Shown here one piece after another: positions 44,305-53,051 of a stretch of 64,000 nt of DNA. The stretch covers positions 496,001-560,000 of the forward strand of contig JAILXW010000002.1 in assembly GCA_045430305.1 (NCBI GenBank), written 5' to 3'. Under the pieces are notes generated by a model. It worked only from the letters and a program-made list of their open reading frames with translations, was not told where the DNA came from and ran no database searches. This stretch comes from Agarilytica sp045430305. Lineage in GTDB: Bacteria; Pseudomonadota; Gammaproteobacteria; Pseudomonadales; Cellvibrionaceae. Made by a program: the position numbers and the translations under genes. Position 1 is the first letter of the stretch. Each line of letters opens with the position of its first letter.

Positions 44305-46884
44305 ATGTTGCGTCTTCTCCCCAATTCGATATTGCATCTCGCACTGAGTCTGGTGGCGGCATTTGCTCTGTTCGCCCAGCCTGCGGCGGCCATCGACCTA
44401 AGGGCAGCAGATGAGAGAAAATTGATCGATGCTGGCATTCAATACACCATCGATGAGAAATCGCTAGGCGTATACCAAATATCGCAGCTTAGTAAACAGG
44501 AATGGGTCAGCTTTGAGGGTGAGATAAATTTTGGTTACAACCAAAAAGTACATTGGATACGTTTCGATTTAAATAACGTAGATGCAGAAGCATATGAGCG
44601 CATATTAGAAATCGCGTACCCATTATTGGATCATGTGTCCGTCTACTTTTTTACCGATGGTGAACTTATTCGTTCATTCTCTTCCGGTGACGCTTTACCT
44701 TTTCATTATCGCCCGATTGATCATCGAAACTTTCTTTTTCCGCTTCACTTTGAAGAAAACTCCAAGAACACTTTGTACGTTCGTGTGCAAACGGCAGGTG
44801 CTGTTCAACTACCTATGACAATTTGGCAGGAGCGTGCGTTCCACGTTTCTGATGCAAGGGAAGTATCGGTCCAGTTTTTGTATTACGGTATTCTGTTGAT
44901 AATGGTGGCATTTAATATTTTGCTGTACCTACTGATCCGCGATAGTTCCTTTGTTACTTACGTCTTTTTTGTGGTTTGTGTATTAACATGCATGAGCAGC
45001 CTATACGGTTTTAATTATCAGTATTTTTTAGGTTCATATCCACGCTTGCATGAACTTTCGATTCTGCTAAGTGTGCCTCTATTGCCGCTTTCGATAACCC
45101 TATTCACACTTCAATATTTGAATTTAAAAGAAACAAGCCTCTTTTGGTACAATATATTCCTTGCTTTTGTGGCGGTGTGTTTTGTTTGTGTTATCGGTGC
45201 GCTAGTGTTGCCTTACAGTGTTTCGACACGCCTTTCTATTATTTGCATGCTACCAATTTCTTTGGGTTCAATGATTGCCGGCGTGAGCTTTTGGCTGGCC
45301 GGAACCGCAAGTGCGAGGCTCTATTGTGTCGGCTGGATGGCAATTTTATTCGGTCTGACCTTTGCCATTTTTAATCGTATGGGGTTGATTGGGTCCTCCT
45401 TTTTTGTGGACTATGGCTTACAAATTAGTACCACCGTGCAAATTCTAATGTTTTCTATTGCGCTTGCGGCCCGCCTCAACTCAGAGCGAGATGCTCGATT
45501 AAAAACACAAGAAGTCTACGTTGAAGAAATACGTAAGCGCCGCGAAGTGGAAGAACAGCTTGTTTATACAGCGAGTCACCATAACCAGACGGGCTTGCCA
45601 AATCGTATGCTATTTGAAAAGGCCGTTCGCGATAAATTGGAAAATGGCGAACGAGATGAATTGCTGACGGTGCTTCTACATGTTCGCAGGTTTGACGACG
45701 TTAATCGTAGCCTGGGTCACCGTAATGCGGATGTACTTTTACGCCGAATTGGCGAGCAAATAAATCAGATAGTCGTCAATTCGTATGCAGCAGTACGCAT
45801 TGAAGAAAAGAAAGGCGAAATTACTTCTTCTGCTCATATAGAGGGGGTTAGTTTTTGTTTTGCGCTTGCAGGGGCCAGCCGTAATGGGTTGTTGCAAGAG
45901 CTGGAGCGTCTCATGCCAAAATTGTCTACGCCTATTGAGTTTATGGGTTTGGCGATCGAGCAGGTTTTTTTGGTTGGGTGTAGCTACTACGACGAAGGGG
46001 TCGACCCGCAAACGCTTTTACGTCAGGCATTTGTTGCATTTGATCACAATGATGCACACGGTAATACGATTTCTATCTACGAACCTAAGATGAACCCTTA
46101 TAGCCCCAAACGTCTTAACTTAATGACGGAGTTACGAAGCGCTTTGGAGTTTGATGGTTTAACTTTATATTTTCAGCCTCAGATCGATATTAAGAGTAAG
46201 CGGGTCAGTGGGTTTGAAGCGCTACTACGTTGGAAACATCACGAATTTGGTTTTGTGCCGCCAGAAGAGTTTGTATCGATGGCGGAGAAAACTGGCCTAA
46301 TGAAGCCGTTGACACAGTGGGTACTTAAAAGGGCTGTGAAGTTTATTAAGCAACTCAACGACATTGGTAGTGAGGCCTATGTATCTGTAAATATATCTGC
46401 ACTGAACTTACGTGAAGCGCGTTTTGGTGAAGAGGTAGCGGAAATTTTAGAAATGAATGACGTGGAGGCCTCTCGCTTAGTGGTAGAGGTGACGGAAACC
46501 GCCGCTAGTATGGATGTTAAGTCTTCTCTACAAGCCATGACTAAACTGGAAAAAGCCAATATACGTTTGTCAATTGATGATATTGGTATTGGCCATTCGA
46601 CCTTATCTTTTATTCGCCAGTTACCTATTCATGAAATGAAAATAGATCGTAGTTTTACCAAGTCTATCGATGGCAACAAAGAAGATGCCGCAATCGTAAA
46701 AGCGATGATAACGATGAGTCATGATTTGGGCTATCGTGTGATTGCGGAGGGTGTTGAATCTCAGCAAAGCCTAAATATATTGAGTGAATATAATTGTGAT
46801 TGCGCCCAAGGCTACCATATTGCTAAACCTATGCCGCCAGAAGATGTCTTTAAGTGGTTGCGAGAAAGTGACTGGACGTTTTAG
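44305..46884 (+). CDS. 7TM-DISM receptor with degenerate GGDEF and intact EAL domain
   Basis: 859 aa. A signal peptide (to about residue 29) and a 7TMR-DISM extracellular sensor (about 40-180, with VHWIRFDLNN) precede seven TM segments (about 188-390), a short coiled coil, a GGDEF-like domain (about 420-595) lacking the GGDEF signature, and an EAL domain (about 605-855). The EAL domain keeps its catalytic set: EALLR at 638-642, Asn696, Glu in VEVTETA, DDIGIG at 758-763, KIDRSF, AEGVE and Gln835. It is therefore probably a c-di-GMP phosphodiesterase controlled by an outside ligand, possibly a carbohydrate as in other DISM proteins. Confidence 0.9.
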   Translation: MLRLLPNSILHLALSLVAAFALFAQPAAAIDLRAADERKLIDAGIQYTIDEKSLGVYQISQLSKQEWVSFEGEINFGYNQKVHWIRFDLNNVDAEAYERILEIAYPLLDHVSVYFFTDGELIRSFSSGDALPFHYRPIDHRNFLFPLHFEENSKNTLYVRVQTAGAVQLPMTIWQERAFHVSDAREVSVQFLYYGILLIMVAFNILLYLLIRDSSFVTYVFFVVCVLTCMSSLYGFNYQYFLGSYPRLHELSILLSVPLLPLSITLFTLQYLNLKETSLFWYNIFLAFVAVCFVCVIGALVLPYSVSTRLSIICMLPISLGSMIAGVSFWLAGTASARLYCVGWMAILFGLTFAIFNRMGLIGSSFFVDYGLQISTTVQILMFSIALAARLNSERDARLKTQEVYVEEIRKRREVEEQLVYTASHHNQTGLPNRMLFEKAVRDKLENGERDELLTVLLHVRRFDDVNRSLGHRNADVLLRRIGEQINQIVVNSYAAVRIEEKKGEITSSAHIEGVSFCFALAGASRNGLLQELERLMPKLSTPIEFMGLAIEQVFLVGCSYYDEGVDPQTLLRQAFVAFDHNDAHGNTISIYEPKMNPYSPKRLNLMTELRSALEFDGLTLYFQPQIDIKSKRVSGFEALLRWKHHEFGFVPPEEFVSMAEKTGLMKPLTQWVLKRAVKFIKQLNDIGSEAYVSVNISALNLREARFGEEVAEILEMNDVEASRLVVEVTETAASMDVKSSLQAMTKLEKANIRLSIDDIGIGHSTLSFIRQLPIHEMKIDRSFTKSIDGNKEDAAIVKAMITMSHDLGYRVIAEGVESQQSLNILSEYNCDCAQGYHIAKPMPPEDVFKWLRESDWTF

Positions 46885-46888
46885 TTAA

Positions 46889-46942
46889 GCTATGGTTTTT
46901 AGTGGGGCTATGGTTTTTAGTGGGGCTATGGTTTTTTAGGTT
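46889..46942. repeat. Three tandem 18-base repeats between convergent genes
   Basis: Units of gctatggtttttagtggg occur at 46889-46906 and 46907-46924, with a diverged third at 46925-46942. The third contains the stop codon of the minus-strand DUF3014 gene, so the extra copies look like duplications of that gene's 3' end. The array begins 4 bases beyond the EAL gene stop. Confidence 0.85.
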
Positions 46943-47870
46943 TTCCTTGTGTCAAAAGCATTTGCTTTAAGTTTTTCAGCTCTAAAGACAACGTTTCACG
47001 ATTTTCTTGCCCCATTCGAATCATTAGTTTTTGCGCCGGTAATAGTTTTTCGGTAGCGCCGTCTGAAAATTTATAAAAAACGCTGGGTTGAATCAATAGG
47101 TGAGCATCTTGCCCGTTCGGAGACGTTAATAGCATGTCGATTGCTTTAAGTAAGCTTTGATGAAAACTCCCTTCGCCTAGCCCCAGTTCTTGGTAGGCCT
47201 GTTCAAATACAGGGAGGTAAAAGCGGTAGAGGCTCACCATAGCCTCGCCGTTAATTGCTGAGAGAAGTGAAATATAATTTTCATAGCGGGCATAGTTTTC
47301 ACGGTCAATGCGGTAGAGTTCTTGCCCCGTATTAGGTATCTGCTGACCAATTTTCTTAGCTAAAAATTCACCTTTCGGTGAGATCATAGGGCGATATTGT
47401 CGAACAACTCTACCTTGGCTAAGCCCATATACCGCTCGCACAATTTTTCTTATGATTTCTTCATTTTGAAAATTTGTATTTTTAAAAAGGGATGCCAGCT
47501 CACTCCCGTGATTCATTTGTGCTAACGCGTTTAGAAAAGGCGCGTCGCTGTTATTTAATGCGGGTGGTTGAGGCTTTGTTGGTTCTTTTTCAATTGCTTC
47601 GCTTTGCTCTGAATTCTTTATCGAAGAAGGGCCTAGTCGCTCAATCTCACTTATTGCATTCTTTTGACTTGGGGTTGGGCTTAATTGAGGTGGAGGAATG
47701 GTTTCATTCACTACTTTGGGGGGTAGTCGGGAATTTTCGTTAGAGGCAAATAAAATAAACCCTGCTACTGCAATACCAAACACACTCGCTATTATCAGCA
47801 AGGTTATCGTTAGTGTTTTTTTATTAGGCATTGTTTGTCTGTTAGGTTCCATTAATATGTCATGTCGCAT
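46926..47870 (-). CDS. DUF3014 family membrane-anchored protein
   Basis: 314 aa from the ATG at 47870; later Met codons (for example in MPNKKTLT) are also possible, and none has a clear binding site. One TM helix (about residues 20-42) is followed by a Pro/Ser/Glu-rich linker and a helical periplasmic domain with the DUF3014 pattern: DAPFLNALAQMNHGSELASLF, NEEIIRKIVRAVYGLSQGRV, RYENYISLLSAI and ALYRFYLPVFEQAYQELG-like sequence. Function unknown. The stop codon lies inside the 18-base repeat array. Confidence 0.8.
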   Translation of the reverse strand: MRHDILMEPNRQTMPNKKTLTITLLIIASVFGIAVAGFILFASNENSRLPPKVVNETIPPPQLSPTPSQKNAISEIERLGPSSIKNSEQSEAIEKEPTKPQPPALNNSDAPFLNALAQMNHGSELASLFKNTNFQNEEIIRKIVRAVYGLSQGRVVRQYRPMISPKGEFLAKKIGQQIPNTGQELYRIDRENYARYENYISLLSAINGEAMVSLYRFYLPVFEQAYQELGLGEGSFHQSLLKAIDMLLTSPNGQDAHLLIQPSVFYKFSDGATEKLLPAQKLMIRMGQENRETLSLELKNLKQMLLTQGKPKKP

Positions 47871-48017
47871 CAATATGATTCAACAGCTGAGCAACTCAAT
47901 AATGAACAATCAATAGACCTGCACCCAGATGGTTAGGTTCCGCAGGTCTTGGGGGGCGCGCGAATCTAAAATAGAAAATGCGCTGTGGTGAGGGATTGTA
48001 ACGGAATTGGTATGTGA

Positions 48018-48254
48018 TTATCGCTTTCGAAGCGCCAAAAAACCAAGCAGGCTTAAGAAGAGCAAACCGTGGCCGATGTGATCCAAGCCATGTTGGTTAA
48101 GCGCAACATCTAAACTTTTACTCGAAACGGTTTTAGCCGTTAAGGTTTGATTGAACGAAGGTTCGATATTTTCCGCGTCGGCGGCTGCATTTTTGGGTGT
48201 TGCAAATAGCATCACAATAGAAACGCAAATGATAGTGGTTTTGATCTTTGTCAT
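48018..48254 (-). CDS. Small exported protein with C-terminal TM and basic tail
   Basis: 78 aa. It has an N-terminal signal peptide (MTKIKTTIICVSIVMLFATPKNAAA), a short polar middle and a C-terminal GLLFLSLLGFLALRKR. A signal plus C-terminal hydrophobic helix plus Arg/Lys tail is the layout of CTERM sorting substrates, but no PEP or GlyGly motif is seen. It may instead be a small bitopic membrane protein. Function unknown and the family is not recognised. Confidence 0.6.
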   Translation of the reverse strand: MTKIKTTIICVSIVMLFATPKNAAADAENIEPSFNQTLTAKTVSSKSLDVALNQHGLDHIGHGLLFLSLLGFLALRKR

Positions 48255-48519
48255 GGCTAACCCCAGGAACTGACTGCTTCACTTCTTTTAATGTTCCCCG
48301 AGAATTTATCCTTGGGTGTCCGGCTAAGAATAATCTCGCGCTGTAAGGATTCTTAAGTGCGAGAATAATGCCAAGCCCCGGTGGCTCTTGCTTGTATCTT
48401 GTTTTTTATGTGCTGGTGGCAACAATTAGTGCTGAATTGTAAATTGAGCTGACAAAGTACTGCGAATTGGCGCAATTGCCTTGGGGTCATAGAAACAAAA
48501 ATCGTAAAAAGGAAAAATT

Positions 48520-48624
48520 ATGCGATCAAAGTCTCATGCTTGTGATAACGATAAAACCGATGCGAATCAGTGCGGCTCGTTTTTAGTCGAAATTCCTCTG
48601 AGAGGAGCGAAGTTTTATCAATAA
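48520..48624 (+). CDS. Candidate 34-aa small protein
   Basis: A 34-codon frame from the ATG at 48520 to the TAA at 48622-48624, with a near-ideal binding site (aaaaagga 6 bases upstream). The product ends FLVEIPLRGAKFYQ and has two cysteines. It is the only good frame in a 500-base gap. It may be a real small protein or the remnant of a longer gene. No family is recognised. Confidence 0.4.
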   Translation: MRSKSHACDNDKTDANQCGSFLVEIPLRGAKFYQ

Positions 48625-48702
48625 GGCCGGGGTTCTTGTAAAGAAACTCGACGCTAGGTTTTTCTCTCCAAACCGCGCTATCAGTTTTCCCTAGAACGTT
48701 TT

Positions 48703-48779
48703 CCTTAGAACAATGCTAAAGGCTTTTTCCCTAAAATAACGCTAACGGCTCTTTCCTTAAAATAACGCTAACGGCTCTT
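48703..48779. repeat. Tandem 26-base repeats at the 3' end of srkA
   Basis: The core taaaataacgctaacggctctt occurs at 48732-48753 and 48758-48779, 26 bases apart. A diverged unit lies at 48703-48728 and a partial one is suggested from about 48689. The last copy holds the final codons and TAA of srkA, so the array looks like duplication of the gene's 3' end. The rest of the 48255-48756 gap holds only the 34-codon frame. Confidence 0.8.
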
Positions 48780-49812
48780 CATCAAGCGTTGCGAGTTGCT
48801 CTCTTAGTTCGAGTACATGGCTAGCCCAATAGTTTTCTGTGTTGAACCAAGGAAAGGCAAGCGGAAAAGCGGGGTCGCTCCAGCGCCGCGCCAGCCAAGC
48901 GCAGTAATGCAGCATACGAAGGGCGCGCAGCGGTTCGATCAAGCGGAATTGGCGATAGTCAATTTCACAAAACTCTTCGTACCCTTCCAGCAGGCTAGAA
49001 AGTTGGTTGATGCGTTGGACCCGATCGCCGTTTAACAGCATCCACAAATCTTGCATTGCAGGGCCGTTGCGGGCATCGTCTAGGTCGACGATATGGAGCT
49101 GCTCATAGCGAACAAGAATATTGCCCGGGTGGCAATCACCGTGTAGGCGAATTGCTTCGTAGGGGGCTGCTTGCAGTTGTGCTTGAACTTTTTCGAGGAG
49201 GTGTTGGCTCACGCTACTGTACGCTTCGAGCAATGAACGTGGAACGAGTTGCTGTTCCAGAACATATTCGCGAGAACTAGCGCCAAAAGTTTCAAAGCTA
49301 ATTGCGGGGCGATGTTCAAAGGGTTTTATTTGGCCGATGGCGTGAATGCGCCCTAGTTGTTGCCCCAATGAATGTAGGGTGTCGAGGTCATCCAATTCCG
49401 GCGCGTGACCACCACGACGAGGGTAAAGTGCAAAACGATAGTCTTGGTATTCAAATAGGCTCTTGCCGTCCTTTTTGATCGGTGCGATAACGGGAATTTC
49501 CTGCTCTAGAAGCTCAAATGAAAATTCGTGCTCTTCTTCGATTTGCCCATTTGACCAGCGGCCGGGGCGGTAAAATTTTGCAATGAGCGGTTCGGCGTCT
49601 TCAATGCCTACCTGATAGACGCGGTTTTCATAACTGTTAAGCGCTAAAACACGCGCGTCGCTTAAATAGCCAATGCTTTCTACAGCGTCTAAGACCAGGT
49701 CTGGACTCAGGCGGGCGTAATCGCTGATAACCGCTTCAGTATCTATGTCGCGCTCTTCAATCGACAAATGTAGGCCCTCAATGTGAATTCTGGTGCGCGA
49801 GTATAGCAGCAC
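48757..49812 (-). CDS. srkA: Stress response kinase A
   Basis: YihE/RdoA family Ser/Thr kinase, which protects against stress-induced programmed death in E. coli. It aligns by eye throughout: LALNSYENRVYQVG, LIAKFYRPGRWSNGQIEEEHEF, the catalytic loop RLHGDCHPGNIL, the metal motif IVDLDDARNGPAMQDLWMLLNGD and a C-terminal EPLRALRMLHYCAWLARRWSDPAFPLAFPW. The frame opens at GTG 49812, but a TTG 15 codons further in has a gagg site and would shorten it to about 336 aa. It lies 27 bases after the comF stop, probably in the same transcript. The last codons fall in a tandem repeat. Confidence 0.92.
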   Translation of the reverse strand: MLLYSRTRIHIEGLHLSIEERDIDTEAVISDYARLSPDLVLDAVESIGYLSDARVLALNSYENRVYQVGIEDAEPLIAKFYRPGRWSNGQIEEEHEFSFELLEQEIPVIAPIKKDGKSLFEYQDYRFALYPRRGGHAPELDDLDTLHSLGQQLGRIHAIGQIKPFEHRPAISFETFGASSREYVLEQQLVPRSLLEAYSSVSQHLLEKVQAQLQAAPYEAIRLHGDCHPGNILVRYEQLHIVDLDDARNGPAMQDLWMLLNGDRVQRINQLSSLLEGYEEFCEIDYRQFRLIEPLRALRMLHYCAWLARRWSDPAFPLAFPWFNTENYWASHVLELREQLATLDEEPLALF

Positions 49813-49839
49813 TAGGGTAGCGAGCGTTTGGGCTGTGCT

Positions 49840-50655
49840 TTACTCCGTGCGAGGTGTGCGTGCCAATGCCCACACATCTACTCTGGCAGCGCCCGCGTTT
49901 AACAAAAGCCGAGACAAGGTTTCTACCGTGGCTCCGGTGGTGACAACATCATCGACCAAAGCAATATGTAAACCTTCAACATTTCGGGTTACCTTAAAGC
50001 TTTTTTTCAAATTGAATATACGTTGGTGGCGACTTAAGTTTTTTTGGTCTGCGGTGCGTGAAGTCTTTCTGATGGCCGTGCTAATGGGCAGGTTAAGTGT
50101 CTTCGCGCAAAGTTGGGCAAGTATCTGGCTTTGGTTAAAGCCGCGCACGAGCTGTTTACTCCAGTGGATCGGTACCGCGATAACAAGATCCGGTTTGTCC
50201 TGTTTATATTCACGGTAAATACGGGAAATCAATTTCTCACCAAGGTAGCGGCCCCAGAAATGTGCTTGCTTGTCTTTAAAGTGGTGAATCAACTGATCGA
50301 GCGGGTGGGTATAAACCCATGCGCTGTGAAGTACGCTAAAGCTTGGTGTTTTTTTGAGGCATGCAGCACAGAGGATGGATTCGGTTTTTAATGGAAGGTC
50401 GCACTGCTGGCATCGGCAACCCGAATTCTCTGTAAGTGAGTCTTCACATGCGTCGCAAAGTAAGCTGTTACAGGTGCCAAGACATAAATGGCATACCTTT
50501 GGGAAAGCCAAGTCAAGCATTTGTGAAGCGCTAAGTCGTATGTGCTGGTAAAGAGACTGGAGTGAATCCCTTGAGCGCAGTCCTATCTCGCTAAGCCTGT
50601 AAGACGTGGGGGGGTACCCCTTTGAATGCGTGTAGGTGTTGTCCGTATCGCCCAT
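49840..50655 (-). CDS. comF: ComF family phosphoribosyltransferase (ComF/GntX)
   Basis: 271 aa. A zinc-ribbon-like N-terminal part (about residues 54-100) has Cys pairs in CHLCLGTC, CDAC, CRCQQC and CAAC. The PRT domain follows, with VIAVPIHWSKQLVRGFNQSQILA and the PRPP loop IALVDDVVTTGATVETL. Homologues are needed for DNA uptake and use in some competent bacteria (ComF) or for growth on DNA (GntX). A comF/gntX gene divergent from bioB is common in gammaproteobacteria, as here. The first 40 residues may be over-called. Confidence 0.88.
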   Translation of the reverse strand: MGDTDNTYTHSKGYPPTSYRLSEIGLRSRDSLQSLYQHIRLSASQMLDLAFPKVCHLCLGTCNSLLCDACEDSLTENSGCRCQQCDLPLKTESILCAACLKKTPSFSVLHSAWVYTHPLDQLIHHFKDKQAHFWGRYLGEKLISRIYREYKQDKPDLVIAVPIHWSKQLVRGFNQSQILAQLCAKTLNLPISTAIRKTSRTADQKNLSRHQRIFNLKKSFKVTRNVEGLHIALVDDVVTTGATVETLSRLLLNAGAARVDVWALARTPRTE

Positions 50656-50657
50656 AT

Positions 50658-50690
50658 TGGTAAACCTTTAAATCCGTTTAAAGTTGACAA
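50658..50690. promoter_or_regulatory. Candidate BirA operator overlapping the bio promoter
   Basis: tggtaaacc (50658-50666) and agttgacaa (50682-50690) match the two halves of the enterobacterial BirA site (TTGTAAACC, N15, GGTTTACAA) at 8 of 9 and 7 of 9 positions with a 15-base spacer. The right half contains TTGACA (50684-50689), a perfect -35 box, followed by only a weak -10 candidate (gacaat, 15 bases on). Bound biotinyl-AMP-BirA would block transcription of bioB, and perhaps comF. Confidence 0.6.
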
Positions 50691-50785
50691 GTGCTGCTCT
50701 GGCTGACAATCTTACAAAAACTGGTTATTCAACAAGCATTGAATTTCTAGCCGATTTCAGCAAGAAGAATGAGAGAAACGCCCTC

Positions 50786-51850
50786 ATGAGCCAAGTAAGT
50801 GCCGATAATGCCATAAGAAGTGACTGGACTCGAGCAGAAGTTCAGGCCCTATTTGATTTGCCGTTTAACGATTTGTTGTTTCAGGCGCAAAGCGTTCACC
50901 GCCAGCACTTTGACCCAAACCAGGTGCAAATCAGTACGCTTTGCTCCGTTAAAACGGGTGCCTGCCCAGAAGATTGCGCCTACTGCCCACAGAGCGCGCG
51001 CTACGATACCGGCCTTGAGCGTGAAAAGCTTATGGCGGTTGAAAAAGTGATTGAAGAAGCTAAGGCGGCAAAGGCTGGCGGCGCGACTCGCTTTTGTATG
51101 GGGGCCGCTTGGCGATCGCCTAAAAACCGAGACATGCCGTACGTGCTAGAGATGGTGAAAAATGTGAAGGCTTTGGGTATGGAAACCTGTATGACGCTGG
51201 GCATGCTTTCAGACGATCAAGCGAACGAACTCGCCGAAGCGGGGCTCGATTATTACAACCACAATCTCGACACTTCGCCAGAATTCTATGGCGATATTAT
51301 TACCACGCGAACATATCAAGACCGGCTCGATACACTTGGCAACGTGCGCGAGGCGGGTATGAAAATCTGTAGTGGTGGCATTGTGGGTATGGGGGAAGGT
51401 CAAAATGACCGAGTTGGTCTTTTACTGCAATTGGCAACAATGAATATTCACCCCGAGTCGGTACCCATTAACATGTTGGTGAAGGTGGCGGGTACACCAC
51501 TGGAAGAGATGGAAGACCTCGACCCTTTTGAATTTATTCGCACCATTGCAGTGGCAAGAATCGTGATGCCGAAATCACATGTACGCCTATCTGCCGGTCG
51601 TGAAGAAATGAATGAGCAAATGCAAGCCATGGCATTTTTTGCCGGCGCGAATTCAATATTTTACGGTGAAAAATTATTAACCACACCCAACCCCAAGCAA
51701 AACAAAGATATGTTGCTTTTACAGCGTTTGGGCATTTCGCCAGAAGCGTATCAAGTTGAACAAGACGATGAGTCGCTAGAAAAGCAAGTTCAAGAAAACC
51801 TGCACGGCGCGGCGCAAGATAAAGTTTTTTACGACGCAATGAGTCAATAA
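50786..51850 (+). CDS. bioB: Biotin synthase
   Basis: Radical-SAM enzyme that inserts sulfur into dethiobiotin. The chosen ATG at 50786 (gagag upstream) gives 354 aa beginning MSQVSADNAIRSDWTRAEV, close to the E. coli start; the frame extends upstream to a TTG that lies in the promoter. The SAM motif CPEDCAYC, ACMTLGML-like sequence, LDYYNHNLDTSPEFY, ICSGGIVGMGE and SVPINMLVKVAGTPL are all family marks. The C-terminus is longer than E. coli BioB by a few residues. First gene of bioB-bioF-bioHC-bioD; bioA is not in this operon. Confidence 0.97.
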   Translation: MSQVSADNAIRSDWTRAEVQALFDLPFNDLLFQAQSVHRQHFDPNQVQISTLCSVKTGACPEDCAYCPQSARYDTGLEREKLMAVEKVIEEAKAAKAGGATRFCMGAAWRSPKNRDMPYVLEMVKNVKALGMETCMTLGMLSDDQANELAEAGLDYYNHNLDTSPEFYGDIITTRTYQDRLDTLGNVREAGMKICSGGIVGMGEGQNDRVGLLLQLATMNIHPESVPINMLVKVAGTPLEEMEDLDPFEFIRTIAVARIVMPKSHVRLSAGREEMNEQMQAMAFFAGANSIFYGEKLLTTPNPKQNKDMLLLQRLGISPEAYQVEQDDESLEKQVQENLHGAAQDKVFYDAMSQ

Positions 51851-51857
51851 TTGCTTC

Positions 51858-53051
51858 ATGTCGATGGAAAGCACGCTTTCGTTGGATGCCTGCCTGCAAG
51901 AAGCCCTTAATAAGCGCCGCGACCAATCGTTGTATCGCGAGCGCGCAGTGTTGGAATCAGCGCAAAAAATTCGGCTACAAAAAAATGGTAAGGAATACCT
52001 CTCTTTTTGCAGTAACGATTATCTTGGTTTAGCTAATCACCCTGCCGTTGTGGCTGCGTTTATTAAAGCCGCACATCAATATGGTGTTGGCAGCGGTGCC
52101 TCACACTTGATTTGTGGCCACTCGCAAGAGCATCACCAACTAGAAGAAGAGTTGGCGGCGTTTACCGGCCGAAAACGCGCTTTGCTTTTTTCTACGGGTT
52201 ACATGGCCAATCAAGGGGTCATTAACGCTTTAACCAGTCGCGAAGACGCCGTATTTCAAGATCGACTCGATCATGCCTCGCTTATTGATGGCGCAATGTT
52301 GTCACCAGCGAAATTTTTACGTTATCACCATAATGATATGGCTGGGCTTGAAAAGCTTTTGGCAAAGCAAACAGCGCGTCGAAAACTAATTGTGGTTGAC
52401 GGTGTGTTTAGTATGGACGGCGACTTTGCCGAGCTGCCTAACATTTGTGAGTTAGCAAAAAAATACAATGCTTGGACTATGGTCGACGATGCACACGGAA
52501 TTGCTTGTGTAGGTAAGCAAGGCGGTGGCATTTGTGAACGTTTTTCGTTAACTGAAAACGAAGTGCCCATCTTGGTCGGAACACTCGGCAAAGCCTTCGG
52601 AACCTTTGGTGCGTTTGTCGCGGGTAGTGAGGCATTAATAGAAAGTTTGATTCAGTTTTCGCGCCCTTATATTTATACAACGGCACTGCCGCCAGCTATT
52701 GCTGCTGCAACGAGAGAAAGTTTACGTATTGTTATACAAGAACCGGAGCGTCGGCAGTACCTAGACGATTTAATTCAGTATTTTCGCAAGGCATGTTCAG
52801 AACTTCAGATTGAGCTCATGCCCTCTGAAACGGCCATTCAGCCTATTGTTATTGGTGAAGCTGCTTTAGCGCTTAAAGTTTCGCAAGCCCTGGAGGTGCG
52901 CGGTATATGGGTTTCGGCCATTCGCCCGCCGACTGTGCCACAGGGCAGTTCTCGGTTGCGCATTACACTTACGGCAGAGCATCAAAAAAGTGATGTGGAT
53001 AAGTTGCTAAGTACCTTAACGGAGGTGCTAAATGCCGAATGCCACACATAA
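51858..53051 (+). CDS. bioF: 8-amino-7-oxononanoate synthase
   Basis: PLP enzyme joining pimeloyl-ACP (or -CoA) with alanine to give KAPA, 397 aa. The alpha-oxoamine synthase core has FCSNDYLGLANHP, GVGSGASHLICGHSQEHHQLEEELA, VVDGVFSMDGDFAELP, MVDDAHG and the PLP lysine motif LVGTLGKAFGTFGAFVAG. It begins 7 bases after bioB. Its last 20 bases overlap the bioH-bioC start, so translation is probably coupled. Two early Met codons (51858, 51864) are both possible starts. Confidence 0.96.
   Translation: MSMESTLSLDACLQEALNKRRDQSLYRERAVLESAQKIRLQKNGKEYLSFCSNDYLGLANHPAVVAAFIKAAHQYGVGSGASHLICGHSQEHHQLEEELAAFTGRKRALLFSTGYMANQGVINALTSREDAVFQDRLDHASLIDGAMLSPAKFLRYHHNDMAGLEKLLAKQTARRKLIVVDGVFSMDGDFAELPNICELAKKYNAWTMVDDAHGIACVGKQGGGICERFSLTENEVPILVGTLGKAFGTFGAFVAGSEALIESLIQFSRPYIYTTALPPAIAAATRESLRIVIQEPERRQYLDDLIQYFRKACSELQIELMPSETAIQPIVIGEAALALKVSQALEVRGIWVSAIRPPTVPQGSSRLRITLTAEHQKSDVDKLLSTLTEVLNAECHT

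Noticed and set aside
50684..50785. Longer bioB N-terminus from the TTG at 50684
   Set aside because: The TTG is the first half of the TTGACA promoter box and the added residues do not match BioB; the ATG at 50786 fits the family.
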